From the NCBI RefSeq assembly GCF_019710635.1, contig NZ_JAIFZS010000050.1, positions 33,816 through 97,815 on the forward strand: a DNA stretch of 64,000 nucleotides. The letters are read 5' to 3'. Each line of letters starts with the position of its first letter. The stretch's first letter is position 1. The position numbers and the translations under genes were made by a program. The notes beneath the pieces are model-generated. The model was not told the DNA's origin. It did no database searches and saw nothing but the letters and a program-made list of their open reading frames with translations. Below are positions 7,940 through 16,625 of the stretch, one piece after another. The stretch is from Mycolicibacterium xanthum. Lineage in GTDB: Bacteria; Actinomycetota; Actinomycetes; Mycobacteriales; Mycobacteriaceae.

Positions 7940-8715
7940 TGAGAACCTCCTGCGCAGATGACCTCGACCCCGTGCTCGCTCAGCGCGGCGGTGTCCTCGG
8001 CGCTGATCTCGGGGTCGGTGATGAGGGTGTCGACACTGGAAATGGGTGCGAAGCTGACGAAGTCCTCGCGGCCCACCTTCGACGAGTCGGCGGCGGCGAC
8101 GACGTAGTTGGCGGCGCGCACCATGGCCCGCTTCACCGCGGCCTCCTCGCTGTCGGGGGTGGACAGGCCGTGGCGCACGCTGAGGGCGTTGGTGCCGATG
8201 AACGCGATGTCGACGCGCAGCGTGTCGAGCACCCGCAGCGCCTGCTCGCCCACCGCCGCCTGGGTGACCCCGCGCACCCGGCCGCCGAGCAGTTGCAGCG
8301 TCACCGTCGGAGAGGTGGCCAGCCGGGCGGCGATCGGAACCGAGTTGGTGACCACCACCAACGGCCGGTCGGCGGGGATGTGCGCGGCGATGCGCATCGT
8401 CGTCGTGCCGGCGTCGAGCAGCACGCTGGCCCCGGACAGCGGGAAGAACTCGGCGGCCGCGGCGGCGATGGCGTCCTTGTGCTCGGCGCGGGTGACGTCG
8501 CGCTCGCCGACGCCGGGCTCGACCAGGTGCAGCGCCCGGACCGGTACGGCGCCGCCGTGCACCCGGCGTACGACGCCCGCCTTGTCCAGCACGGCGAGGT
8601 CGCGGCGCACCGTTTCGGTGGTGACGTCGTAGGCCTGGGCCAGTTCGGTCACCGACGCCCGGCCCTTGGCCATCACCAGCGAGGCGATGGCCTGCTGACG
8701 CTCTTCGGGATACAT
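7936..8715 (-). CDS. fruR: DeoR-family transcriptional regulator of the fructose operon
   Basis: 259 residues. The N-terminal DeoR winged helix (ASVTELAQAYDVTTETVRRD, about 21-40, then GVVRRVHGGA) is followed by a sugar-phosphate-sensing domain with LLDAGTTTMRIA and VVTNS, a ribose-phosphate-isomerase-like fold. It is first in fruR-fruK-fruA-ptsH and divergent from ptsI. The 125-bp gap holds inverted repeats that are candidate binding sites for it. By analogy the effector would be fructose-1-phosphate; that is inference. ATG 8715 is preceded by AGGAAG. Confidence 0.88.
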   Translation of the reverse strand: MYPEERQQAIASLVMAKGRASVTELAQAYDVTTETVRRDLAVLDKAGVVRRVHGGAVPVRALHLVEPGVGERDVTRAEHKDAIAAAAAEFFPLSGASVLLDAGTTTMRIAAHIPADRPLVVVTNSVPIAARLATSPTVTLQLLGGRVRGVTQAAVGEQALRVLDTLRVDIAFIGTNALSVRHGLSTPDSEEAAVKRAMVRAANYVVAAADSSKVGREDFVSFAPISSVDTLITDPEISAEDTAALSEHGVEVICAGGSQ

Positions 8716-8751
8716 GGCGCTTCCTGAATCTGACGGTGTTACGAGGTTATG

Positions 8752-8833
8752 TGTGGGTATGGATCCACATTGATGTTGTTATGTTTGGTTTTACTCCTGA
8801 ACTTGTTGACTTGTCAACGGATTTCTGTAATCT
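8752..8833 (+). promoter_or_regulatory. ptsI promoter with candidate FruR operators
   Basis: A -35 TTGACT (8806-8811) and -10 TAATCT (8828-8833) are 16 nt apart. The -10 ends 7 nt before ATG 8841, so the transcript probably begins at the A of the start codon. The palindrome GTTGACTTGTCAAC (8805-8818) covers the -35, an ideal repressor position. A second inverted repeat, TGTGG (8752-8756) with CCACA (8765-8769), lies toward fruR. Motifs are visible; the assignment to FruR is inferred. Confidence 0.6.
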
Positions 8834-8840
8834 GGTTCAC

Positions 8841-10523
8841 ATGACAGCTTCGACGTCACTCACATCACTGGTCCTGCACGGTGTGCCCGTTGTGCCGGGC
8901 GTTCAATATGCGCCGGTCATCCGGCCGGGCAAGCTGCCCGACATCGACGTCGGCACGGCCGCCGACGTCGCCGAGGCCGACCGGGCCGCCGAGGGGGAGC
9001 GGTTCAGCGCGGCCGCCGCGACGGTGGCCACCCGGCTGCGAGAACGGGCCGGCCACGCGACCGGCGCCGCGTCGGAGGTGCTGGCCGCGACGGCGATGCT
9101 GGCGCAGGACCGGGCCTGGCTGGGCGCCACCGAGAAGCGCATCAAGGACGGTGCCCCCGCGGTGCGCGCCGTGGCCGGCGCGGTCGACCAGTTCGTCGAC
9201 ATGTTCACCAAGATGGGTGGGCTGATGGCCGAACGGGTCACCGACCTGCGTGACATCCGCGACCGGGTGATCGCCGAGCTCAAGGGTCTGCCCGAACCCG
9301 GCGTCCCGATGCCCGACGAGCCGTCGATCCTGTGCGCCGAGGATCTCGCGCCCGCCGACACCGCAGGCCTGGACCCGTCGCTGGTGGTCGCGCTGGCCAC
9401 CACGCTCGGCGGCCCGACCAGCCACACCGCGATCATCGCCCGCCAGCTCGGCATCCCCTGCGTGGTGGCGGTGCACGGGCTCGACGACGTCGCCGCCGGT
9501 ACCCCGGTGCTCGTCGACGGCACGCTGGGCACCGTCACCGTCTCGCCGGACGAGGGCGCCGCGCGTGAGGCGGTCGCCGAGGCCCAGCGCATCGCGGCCC
9601 AGGCCGCCAAGTGGTCCGGTCCCGGCGCCACCGCCGACGGGCACGCCGTGGCGGTGCTGGCCAATGTGCAGGACGGGGCCGCGGCCCGGTCGGCCCGGGA
9701 GACCCCGGCCGAGGGGGTCGGGCTGTTCCGCACCGAGTTGTGCTTCCTGAACACCGACACCGAGCCCACGGTCGACGAGCAGGCCGCCATCTACGCCGAG
9801 GTGCTCGACGCGTTCGGCGGGCACAAGGTGGTGATCCGCACGCTCGACGCCGGGTCGGACAAGCCGCTGAAGTTCGCCGGTCACCCCGACGAGGCCAATC
9901 CGGCGCTTGGGGTGCGCGGGATCCGGATCGCCGAGGGCAACCCGGGCCTGCTCGAGCACCAACTGGACGCGATCGCCGCGGCGGCCACCAGCACCGGCAA
10001 CCAGCCGTGGGTGATGGCCCCGATGATCGCCACCGCGACCGAGGCGCAGAACTTCGCGGCCAAGGCCCGCGACCGCGGCCTGACCCCGGGCGTGATGATC
10101 GAGGTGCCCGCCGCCGCGCTGCTGGCCGAGCGGATCCTCGAGCACGTCGACTTCCTGTCGATCGGCACCAACGACCTCGCGCAGTACACGATGGCCGCCG
10201 ACCGGATGTCGGCCGACCTGGCCACGCTGACCGACCCGTGGCAGCCCGCGGTGCTCGCGCTGGTCGCGATGACCGTGCGGGCCGGCGCGGCGACCGGCAA
10301 GCCGGTCGGGGTGTGCGGTGAGGCCGCCGCCGATCCGCTGCTGGCCTGTGTGCTCACCGGGTTCGGGGTGACCTCGCTGTCGGCGGCGTCGGCCGCGGTG
10401 CAGGGGGTCGGCGCCAAGCTCGCCCAGGTGACACTCGAGCAGTGCCGCGCGGCCGCCGACGCCGTGCTGGCCACCGCCAACGCCGCCGACGCGCGGGCGG
10501 CGGCACTGGCGGTTCTGGGTTAG
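8841..10523 (+). CDS. ptsI: PTS enzyme I (phosphoenolpyruvate-protein phosphotransferase)
   Basis: The first PTS enzyme, phosphorylating HPr from PEP. 560 residues: the N-terminal HPr-binding/phosphohistidine part has His195 in GGPTSHTAIIARQ, and the C-terminal PEP-binding barrel has GVGLFRTELCFL, SIGTNDLAQYTMA and the conserved Cys in VGVCGEAAADP. ATG 8841 is chosen because the -10 is placed for leaderless transcription there, the usual EI N-terminus (LHGVPVVPG) follows, and upstream codons in this frame lie in the promoter. Divergent from fruR; its stop overlaps that of a small minus-strand ORF. Confidence 0.93.
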   Translation: MTASTSLTSLVLHGVPVVPGVQYAPVIRPGKLPDIDVGTAADVAEADRAAEGERFSAAAATVATRLRERAGHATGAASEVLAATAMLAQDRAWLGATEKRIKDGAPAVRAVAGAVDQFVDMFTKMGGLMAERVTDLRDIRDRVIAELKGLPEPGVPMPDEPSILCAEDLAPADTAGLDPSLVVALATTLGGPTSHTAIIARQLGIPCVVAVHGLDDVAAGTPVLVDGTLGTVTVSPDEGAAREAVAEAQRIAAQAAKWSGPGATADGHAVAVLANVQDGAAARSARETPAEGVGLFRTELCFLNTDTEPTVDEQAAIYAEVLDAFGGHKVVIRTLDAGSDKPLKFAGHPDEANPALGVRGIRIAEGNPGLLEHQLDAIAAAATSTGNQPWVMAPMIATATEAQNFAAKARDRGLTPGVMIEVPAAALLAERILEHVDFLSIGTNDLAQYTMAADRMSADLATLTDPWQPAVLALVAMTVRAGAATGKPVGVCGEAAADPLLACVLTGFGVTSLSAASAAVQGVGAKLAQVTLEQCRAAADAVLATANAADARAAALAVLG

Positions 10524-10687
10524 GTGCCCGGGGCGCGGTGCCGGCCGACGTATTCGCCGGCCGGAGCCGGCGGCCGCCAACCGAGCCCGAACAACTCGAG
10601 GGACGGGTCGGCGCTCCACGGCGCCGTGGCCGCCCCGGCGCTGCCGCCCGGCAGCCCGCCTGCCTGCCCGACTGTGCTTTCGTTCAT
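10520..10687 (-). CDS. Small hypothetical protein, 55 aa
   Basis: ATG 10687 is preceded by GGGGTGAG at good spacing and the frame runs 55 codons to a TAA that interlocks with the ptsI stop on the other strand. The product begins MNESTVGQAGG, has a Gly/Ala-rich first half, then SLELFGLGWRPPAPAGEYVG. Composition and third-position GC are gene-like. It lies 67 nt downstream of rtcB on the same strand and could share its transcript. No domain recognised. Confidence 0.5.
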   Translation of the reverse strand: MNESTVGQAGGLPGGSAGAATAPWSADPSLELFGLGWRPPAPAGEYVGRHRAPGT

Positions 10688-10754
10688 CGACTCACCCCAT
10701 GACGCGAAACTGACGTGGCGGCTATATACCCACTGTCGGTCGGCGGAAACAGGC

Positions 10755-11951
10755 TCAGGTGCCCTTGACGTTGAGCACCTGACGAAGTGAGTGCTCGACC
10801 TCGATCAGGTCGGCGGCGTCGGCCATGACCTGATCGATGTCCTTGTAGGCGTCCGGGATCTCGTCGATCCACTGCGACCCGTGGCGGTACTCGATGCCCG
10901 TCATCCGGGCCGCGAGGTCCTCGGCGCTGAAGCGCTTGCGCGCCTCGGTCCGGGAGAACCGTCGACCGGCCCCGTGCGGGGCCGAGCACAGGCCGGCCGG
11001 GTTGCCCTTACCGCGCACCACATACGAGCGGGTGCCCATGCTGCCGGGAATGACCGCACGCACCCCGGCGTGCGCGTCGACCGCGCCCTTGCGGGTCAGC
11101 CACACCTCGCGCCCGCCGTGCTGCTCGAGCTGGACATAGTTGTGGTGGCAGTTCACCCGGTCGACCTCGATGCCGGCCGCGGCGCCGGCATCCACACCCA
11201 TCCAGTGGGCCAGGGCCTGCCGGAACCGGTCCGTCATCTCGGCGCGGTTGGCCAGCGCGAAACGCTGGGCCCAGTGCAGATCCCGCAGGTACGCCGCGAA
11301 CTCGTCGGTGCCCGCGGTCAGGTACGCCAGGTCCCGGTTGGGCAGTTCGACCCCCGCCTGCGCGCACAGCCGCTGGGCCACCTTGATGTGGTGCTGGGCG
11401 ATCTTGTTGCCCACCCCGCGCGACCCGGAGTGCAGGAACATCCACACCCGCGACCGCTCGTCGAGGCACAGCTCGATGAAGTGGTTGCCGCCGCCGAGCG
11501 AGCCGAGCTGGTAGGGCCAGTTCAGCGAATGGGTCAGCTGTACACCGTTCTCCTCGGCGTCGCAACGCAATTCGTCGATCCGCGCCGCGGTGAACGGGTA
11601 GCGGTCGGTGCGCCGGTTGTGGTTGCCCGGCGAGAGCGGGATCGCCGACTCGATCGACGCCCGCAACGCGGACAGATCGCGCCCGGCGATTTCGTCGGCC
11701 GTGTAGACGGTGCGCGCGGCGATCATGCCGCACCCGATGTCGACCCCCACCGCGGCCGGGATCACCGCGTCGACGGTGGGGATGACCGTGCCGACCGCCG
11801 AGCCCTTGCCGAAGTGGGCATCCGGCATCAACGCCACGTGCGGGTGCACGAACGGCATCGACGCCGTCTGCCGGGCCTGCGCGACGGTCGAGTCGTCGAC
11901 AAGCGAGGCGAAGTTGACCAGCTTGTGGCCGTCAACATGCTGAACGGTCAT
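10755..11951 (-). CDS. rtcB: RtcB family RNA-splicing ligase
   Basis: Mn/GTP-dependent ligase joining 2',3'-cyclic-phosphate or 3'-phosphate ends to 5'-OH RNA. The 398 residues include the metal-binding VGVDIGCGM (about 88-96), LGGGNHFIELC, LHSGSRGVGN, NCHHNYVQLE and a C-terminal GIEYRHGSQWIDEIPDAYKD that supplies the guanylylation-site His region. Length is normal for the short bacterial type. No rtcA, archease or rtcR-like gene adjoins it. The genes on either side suggest no particular RNA substrate. A possible -10 (GATACT, 11958-11963) lies 6 nt before the start. Confidence 0.9.
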   Translation of the reverse strand: MTVQHVDGHKLVNFASLVDDSTVAQARQTASMPFVHPHVALMPDAHFGKGSAVGTVIPTVDAVIPAAVGVDIGCGMIAARTVYTADEIAGRDLSALRASIESAIPLSPGNHNRRTDRYPFTAARIDELRCDAEENGVQLTHSLNWPYQLGSLGGGNHFIELCLDERSRVWMFLHSGSRGVGNKIAQHHIKVAQRLCAQAGVELPNRDLAYLTAGTDEFAAYLRDLHWAQRFALANRAEMTDRFRQALAHWMGVDAGAAAGIEVDRVNCHHNYVQLEQHGGREVWLTRKGAVDAHAGVRAVIPGSMGTRSYVVRGKGNPAGLCSAPHGAGRRFSRTEARKRFSAEDLAARMTGIEYRHGSQWIDEIPDAYKDIDQVMADAADLIEVEHSLRQVLNVKGT

Positions 11952-12050
11952 GTGTCGAGTATCCGTTCGACGCCGAGCGATTTACGGTGCCGATTGCGAT
12001 GATCGGCGGATGGGCGGACCGGGAATTATTCGGACTATGGTCCGGTTGGT

Positions 12051-13031
12051 GTGAGTATGCCTGCCGTCACCGCCGATACGCTCACCCTGCCCCGCATCGC
12101 CGGGCCGGCACCGGCCGACACCGAACGCCCCGTGCGCTCGGTGACGACCGGTCCCCGCGGTTACGAGGGCGAGGGCTTCCCGGTCGTGCGTGCCTTCGCC
12201 GGGGTCGACGCCCGCGACCTGGACCCGTTCGTGCACATGGACCAGATGGGCGAGGTCGAGTACCAGCCCGGCGAACCGCGCGGCACCGACTGGCACCCGC
12301 ACCGCGGGTTCGAGACCGTCACCTACATGATCGACGGCCGCTTCGCCCATCAGGATTCACACGGCGGTGGCGGCCTGATCGAAGACGGCGCCACCCAGTG
12401 GATGACGGCCGGATCGGGGGTCCTGCACATCGAGACGCCGCCGGCCGAACTGGTGGAGAGCGGCGGGGTGTTCCACGGCATCCAGTTGTGGGTGAACCTG
12501 CCGAAGAAGGACAAGTTCGCGGCGCCCAGGTATCAGGCGATCGAGGGCGGCCAGGTGCGGCTGCTGTCCTCCGACGACGGCGGGGCACTGGTACGGGTGA
12601 TCGCCGGCGAGATCGACGGCCTGGGCGGGCCCGGTCTGACGCACACGCCGATCACGTTGGCGCATGCCACCATCGAGCCCGGTGCCCGGCTGAACCTGCC
12701 GTGGAACCGGGAGTTCAACGCACTGGGCTACGTGCTGTCCGGCCGCGGTGCGGTCGGGCCCGTCGGCCATCCGGTCGAACAGGGGCAGCTGGCCGTGCTC
12801 GGCCCGGGGGACCGCATCACGGTCGCCGCGGCCGGCGGCCAGGACGGCAACCGGCCCGCCCTCGAGGTGCTGCTGCTCGGCGGCCGGCCGATCCGCGAGC
12901 CGGTGTTCCAGTACGGGCCGTTCGTGATGAACTCGAAGTCCGAGATCATCGCCGCGGTCGAGGATTTCAACGCGGGCAGGTTCGGGACCATCCCGCCCGG
13001 CGCGCTGATGCCGCACCGCCCACAGCGCTGA
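12051..13031 (+). CDS. Pirin family protein
   Basis: A bicupin of 326 residues from GTG 12051. The N-terminal cupin carries metal ligands in TDWHPHRGFETVTYM and the later Gly-rich VLHIETPP; the C-terminal pirin domain carries LPWNREFNALGYVLSG and LLLGGRPIREPV. Bacterial pirins bind a metal and some have quercetinase activity or act as redox-linked regulators; the actual role here is unknown. TATGGT at 12036-12041, nine nt before GTG, is a possible -10. The 3' end lies in a 23-bp tandem repeat that includes the stop codon. Divergent from rtcB. A second pirin gene is at 54.7 kb. Confidence 0.85.
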   Translation: MSMPAVTADTLTLPRIAGPAPADTERPVRSVTTGPRGYEGEGFPVVRAFAGVDARDLDPFVHMDQMGEVEYQPGEPRGTDWHPHRGFETVTYMIDGRFAHQDSHGGGGLIEDGATQWMTAGSGVLHIETPPAELVESGGVFHGIQLWVNLPKKDKFAAPRYQAIEGGQVRLLSSDDGGALVRVIAGEIDGLGGPGLTHTPITLAHATIEPGARLNLPWNREFNALGYVLSGRGAVGPVGHPVEQGQLAVLGPGDRITVAAAGGQDGNRPALEVLLLGGRPIREPVFQYGPFVMNSKSEIIAAVEDFNAGRFGTIPPGALMPHRPQR

Positions 13032-13070
13032 TGCCGCACCGCCCACAGCGCTGATGCCGCACCGGTCGCA
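13002..13070 (+). repeat. 23-bp tandem repeat over the pirin stop codon
   Basis: Two exact and one degenerate copy of a 23-bp unit beginning GCGCTGATGCCGCACCG. The unit is not a multiple of three, and the TGA ending the pirin gene (13029-13031) falls in the second copy, so the repeat duplicates the LMPHRPQR-coding end into the untranslated region. Confidence 0.85.
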
Positions 13071-13119
13071 GTGCTGAGGCCCTCCCGCCGCCCTTCCGCC
13101 CCTGCGCCTCCCACCGCTC

Positions 13120-13182
13120 CGCCGAAATGGCATTCCGGCAGGAAAAGTGCGAGAAGCGCCCTGCCGGAATGCCATTTCGGCG
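13120..13182. repeat. Inverted-repeat element, copy B (bidirectional terminator position)
   Basis: Perfect 23-bp arms (13120-13142 and 13160-13182) around a 17-nt loop containing AAAAGTGCGAGAAG. It lies between the convergent pirin and FUSC genes. The arm core CCGAAATGGCATTCC is the same as in copies at 4567 and 48798, and the loop resembles the reverse complement of the copy A loop. Confidence 0.9.
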
Positions 13183-13219
13183 AAAGAACGGGGCGGGGCA
13201 CCCGGCGAAGAGGTCCGGG

Positions 13220-15370
13220 TCAGGCCGGGGCAGGCTGCAGCGGGTAGATCAACTCCAGTTCGCCGAGCAGGGCCGCGACGGTCAGCAGCGGCAAGGCCGC
13301 GGAGACCCCGAGGGTGTCGTCGAGCGCCTCCGAACGCAGTGCGAGCACGAAGTCGTCGCTGATCGGCACCCACGCGTGCGCCGGATCGAACCGGCCGGCC
13401 AGCCGTGCGCAGATGGCGTCGACGTGGACCTCGATGATCTCCCGCACATTCGGGTACGCCCACAGCGGTGGCGGCGTGGGGATGTCGGCGATCAAATCGG
13501 CCGAGGCGCGCAGCCGGATCGCCCGGTTGAACGAACGCACCACCGGCGCCCGGAAGTCGGTCTCCCCGCTGCTCTCCGAAAGATACTGCCGCACTGCGTC
13601 ATCGACGACGCGAGAGGCGTTCAGCGCATCGTGGCTGAGGGTGACCAGCTCGTCGGTGCGCTCCTCGAAGGCGCCCCGGGTGACGCGCAGCACCGCCACT
13701 TTCAGGTAGCGCGCGAAGATCGCGCGCGCCGAGTCGATCACCCGGGTGACCGATGCGGTGGCGCCCCGGGGCCACAGCAACACCGACACCATCACACCGA
13801 CGAGGGCCCCGACCACGACGTCCTCCACCCGGATCAGTCCGACCTGCCACCCGGTCGGCACGATCAGGTTGAAGAAGATCAGCACCATCATCGTGAACGC
13901 CGCCTGGGCCGCGGTGAACGACGCGATCTCCGGGACATATGCCGACCCGAAGACCACCAGCGGCATCAGGACCCACAGCACCGTCGGATCCACGCCGACG
14001 AAGTTGATCACCACCGCGCCGATCAGGAAGCCGATGCCGGTGCCGATCACCGCACGCCACACCCGGGTTCCGGTGGTCAGCGCGCTGCTGCGCAGCACCG
14101 ACAGCGCGCCGAGCACCACCCAGAAACCGTGCTCGACCGGGAAGACATGAGTGACGGCCACCGCCAGCGCCAACCCGAGCCCGGTGCGCAGGCTGTTGCG
14201 CACCGCCACCGAACGATTCGCCAGAAACCCGGTGGTGATCTGGGTGAGCGCCCGGGTCTCGGACAACAGTCGCTCCGACGCCCCGGTCTCGGGCAGTCGC
14301 AGACCGAGGGCGCGGGCCCACACCGGGCGGGCGTCGGCGGCCGCGGCCGCGGCGATGATCCGCCCGGTCGCGCCGATGGTGGCCGCGATGGTGCGCCGGC
14401 GCAGCAGTTCCCGGCCCAGCTCCACCGCGCGCTCGTCGTCGGCCGCGCCCAGGATCGCCTCGAGGTCCTCGCGGTAGCGGCCCCGGGCCGCGGTGCGCAG
14501 ATCGACCAGCGCGGCATCGAGTTCGGCGCGCCACGCGTCCCGGCCGGCGGGATGTGAGATCCGCAGTACCGCGGCCGCGCAGCGCAGTACCCGCACCGCG
14601 GGATCCTTCATGTCGGCGAGCGCCGCGCCCGCCTTCTGGCCGGTGCGGTCGGTCACCCACTCGAGGTCGTCGACCACCCGGACGAGTGCGCGGCTGCCGG
14701 CGGTCAGGCCGACGGGGCGGTAGTCGGCCCCCAGGAACGTCTCCCGCAGCCGGTTCATCGCGTGCGAGACATCGGTGGCCGAGGCCGCCCCGTCCAGCCG
14801 GTCGGCCAGCGTCCGGCAGGCCCGCGCGGCGCGCCGGCGCAGCTGCCCGTGGTGCCGCGGCGGCAGGATGAACAGCGCCGCCGGGACGCACACCGCCAGC
14901 GCGATGGTCCAGCCCAGCAGCCGCTCGGCGACCGGCCCGGTCGGCGTGCACGCGGGCAGCACGAACAGCAGCAGCGTGGACCGCTGACCGGCCGCGATCG
15001 TCTCGCTGAGCACCCCGCAGAACGTCACCGCCACGCCCAGCACGAACATCAGCGCCACCGAGGGCACCGGATAGGGGGCGATCAGGGTGCCGAGGGTGAT
15101 CAGCACGAAGCCGTTGAGCGCCAGCCCGCCGTAGGCGACCGCGCGGTTCTGCCGGTTGCCCGGAAAGTCGGCGAACACCAGCAACGCCACCGAACCGAAG
15201 ATGGTGAACAGCGGTGTCTGCGAACCGCCGCCGACCGCGAACCCGACGGCCCCGGCCGTCGGCACGATCACCGCCGCCCGTACCGCGCGGCGGAGTGCGT
15301 CGTGGTCGGGATCGCGTTGCCGGATCCGGTGTGCGATTCGCTCAACCAGCCCGCGCGGGCCCTGCGTCAT
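13220..15370 (-). CDS. FUSC-family inner-membrane protein (aromatic-acid exporter-like)
   Basis: 716 residues in two membrane blocks, each with hydrophobic helices (for example TPLFTIFGSVALLVFADFPG near the N-terminus and FWVVLGALSVLRSSALTTG in the middle), separated by a charged cytoplasmic segment: the FUSC/AaeB/YccS layout. Family members are proposed efflux transporters, for example of aromatic acids. ATG 15370 overlaps the stop of the preceding membrane-protein gene (ATGA). Last gene of tetR-membrane protein-FUSC, which suggests induction by a TetR ligand and export of it. Substrate unknown. Confidence 0.8.
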   Translation of the reverse strand: MTQGPRGLVERIAHRIRQRDPDHDALRRAVRAAVIVPTAGAVGFAVGGGSQTPLFTIFGSVALLVFADFPGNRQNRAVAYGGLALNGFVLITLGTLIAPYPVPSVALMFVLGVAVTFCGVLSETIAAGQRSTLLLFVLPACTPTGPVAERLLGWTIALAVCVPAALFILPPRHHGQLRRRAARACRTLADRLDGAASATDVSHAMNRLRETFLGADYRPVGLTAGSRALVRVVDDLEWVTDRTGQKAGAALADMKDPAVRVLRCAAAVLRISHPAGRDAWRAELDAALVDLRTAARGRYREDLEAILGAADDERAVELGRELLRRRTIAATIGATGRIIAAAAAADARPVWARALGLRLPETGASERLLSETRALTQITTGFLANRSVAVRNSLRTGLGLALAVAVTHVFPVEHGFWVVLGALSVLRSSALTTGTRVWRAVIGTGIGFLIGAVVINFVGVDPTVLWVLMPLVVFGSAYVPEIASFTAAQAAFTMMVLIFFNLIVPTGWQVGLIRVEDVVVGALVGVMVSVLLWPRGATASVTRVIDSARAIFARYLKVAVLRVTRGAFEERTDELVTLSHDALNASRVVDDAVRQYLSESSGETDFRAPVVRSFNRAIRLRASADLIADIPTPPPLWAYPNVREIIEVHVDAICARLAGRFDPAHAWVPISDDFVLALRSEALDDTLGVSAALPLLTVAALLGELELIYPLQPAPA

Positions 15371-15918
15371 CAGTGCGCGAGCACCTTGACGGCGATGACC
15401 AGCAGACCCACCCCGGCGAGCAGCACCACCATCATCACCTGCCGCCACCAGGGCAGCTCGGTCTTGCGGACGGCGAGCAGCGCGATCAGCGCCAGCTCGA
15501 CGACCAGGATCCACTGAGCGATCCACACCGCGGTGTCGGTGTCGTAGACGCCGATCCCGGCCAGTGCCAGCGCCCCCAACGGCAGCACGCCGGCCTGCAG
15601 GATCTGCCCGGACGCCTGCAGCATCCGCAAGCGCTCGACGCCTTGCGGCGCACGCGAGTGCACGCTCATGTGCGCGACCCAGTCCGAGAGCAGGCTGGCC
15701 AGCCACAGACCACCCAGCGCGACCGCGACATCGATCATGCGGGCCCATCCGCTGGTTTCGTCACCGGTGTAGCGGGTGAGCACGGCCAGCGTCGCCAGGC
15801 AGGAGATCGCCCCGTAGAGGCGTTCGCGCAGCATCGCCACGGTGTGTGCGACGGGTACCGGCAGGTCCTCGGCGTCGGTTCCGGCGCGGGTCTCCGGATC
15901 CCCGGTCTGCTCACTCAT
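15370..15918 (-). CDS. Integral membrane protein in TetR/FUSC operon
   Basis: 182 residues with a polar N-terminus (1-35) and about five hydrophobic segments, including ALGGLWLASLLSDWVAHMSV, ILQAGVLPLGALALAGIGVY, WILVVELALIALLAV and VMMVVLLAGVGLLVIAVKVL. A His (HMSVH) and Asp sit inside or near the second segment. It overlaps the TetR gene by 8 bp and the FUSC gene by the ATGA motif, so the three are almost certainly co-translated. Family not recognised. Confidence 0.75.
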   Translation of the reverse strand: MSEQTGDPETRAGTDAEDLPVPVAHTVAMLRERLYGAISCLATLAVLTRYTGDETSGWARMIDVAVALGGLWLASLLSDWVAHMSVHSRAPQGVERLRMLQASGQILQAGVLPLGALALAGIGVYDTDTAVWIAQWILVVELALIALLAVRKTELPWWRQVMMVVLLAGVGLLVIAVKVLAH

Positions 15919-16477
15919 CGGCGGGCACCGACGCGAACCGGCCGCCGTCGAGGGCGGCGAGAAGCTGCTCGGCGATCCAGCTCAGCCCCGCGGTGTCCAT
16001 CGGCAGCAGCGTCTGCTCGTAGCCGACCAGAAGGTAGACCGCCCATGCGGCGAACAACTCGGCCTGTCGGGGAGTGGCCAGGATCTCCAGCGCGCACTGA
16101 TACATCGCATCGTGGCGCTGACGGTCCACCTCCGCCTGGACCGCACGCACCTCGGGGTCGATCGCGCTCCAGACCCTGATCGCGGCCTCGGCGCCGTGCG
16201 GCAGCAGCAGCCCGGCGTGGATCAGGCTGTCGATGCGCTTGCGGGGGTCCGGTTCGGCCTGGACGGCCTCGACGACGTTCACGGTCAGCCCTTCGTACCA
16301 GTGCGCGACGAGCTCGTTGGTGTAGACCGACCAGCTCGCGAAATAGTGGTAGAAGGATCCGCTGGTGACGCCCAGCCGTTGGCACACCTCGGCCAGTTTC
16401 AGGCCGCCGTAGCCGAGATCGGAGAGCACGTCGAGGCCGGTGTCGAAGAACGATTCCCTCGAGGCGACTCCTGCCAT
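15911..16477 (-). CDS. TetR-family transcriptional regulator
   Basis: 188 residues. The N-terminal HTH reads SFFDTGLDVLSDLGYGG, LAEVCQRLGVTSGSFYHYF (about 10-50), followed by a helical ligand-binding domain. It heads the operon with the membrane protein and FUSC gene and most likely represses it, itself included. Start ATG 16477: a TATCGT -10 (16486-16491) ends 8 nt upstream and no ribosome site is seen, so it is probably leaderless. Confidence 0.82.
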   Translation of the reverse strand: MAGVASRESFFDTGLDVLSDLGYGGLKLAEVCQRLGVTSGSFYHYFASWSVYTNELVAHWYEGLTVNVVEAVQAEPDPRKRIDSLIHAGLLLPHGAEAAIRVWSAIDPEVRAVQAEVDRQRHDAMYQCALEILATPRQAELFAAWAVYLLVGYEQTLLPMDTAGLSWIAEQLLAALDGGRFASVPADE

Positions 16478-16485
16478 GCCTGAGC

Positions 16486-16491
16486 ACGATA
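16486..16491 (-). promoter_or_regulatory. -10 box of the TetR/FUSC operon
   Basis: TATCGT on the minus strand, 8 nt before ATG 16477, fits the mycobacterial TANNNT consensus and a leaderless start. No convincing -35 was seen. Confidence 0.4.
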
Positions 16492-16625
16492 GTTCGACAG
16501 CGGCCGAGTGTTCACCCGTGGTCGGTGCGCGAAGGGGGTGCAGGCCACCCGGCGGCGGCGCGTGTTGTTTGCTGGATGGACACAATCGGGCAACGGACGG
16601 CGCCGGCCAGCCAACATCCAGTTGA

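Noticed and set aside
8736..8840. N-terminal extension of enzyme I to 8736
   Set aside because: This stretch contains the promoter and operators and reads unlike any EI N-terminus.
13371..15748. N-terminal extension of the FUSC protein to 842 residues
   Set aside because: The extra sequence before ATG 15370 is antisense or off-frame to the adjacent membrane-protein gene and Arg-rich.
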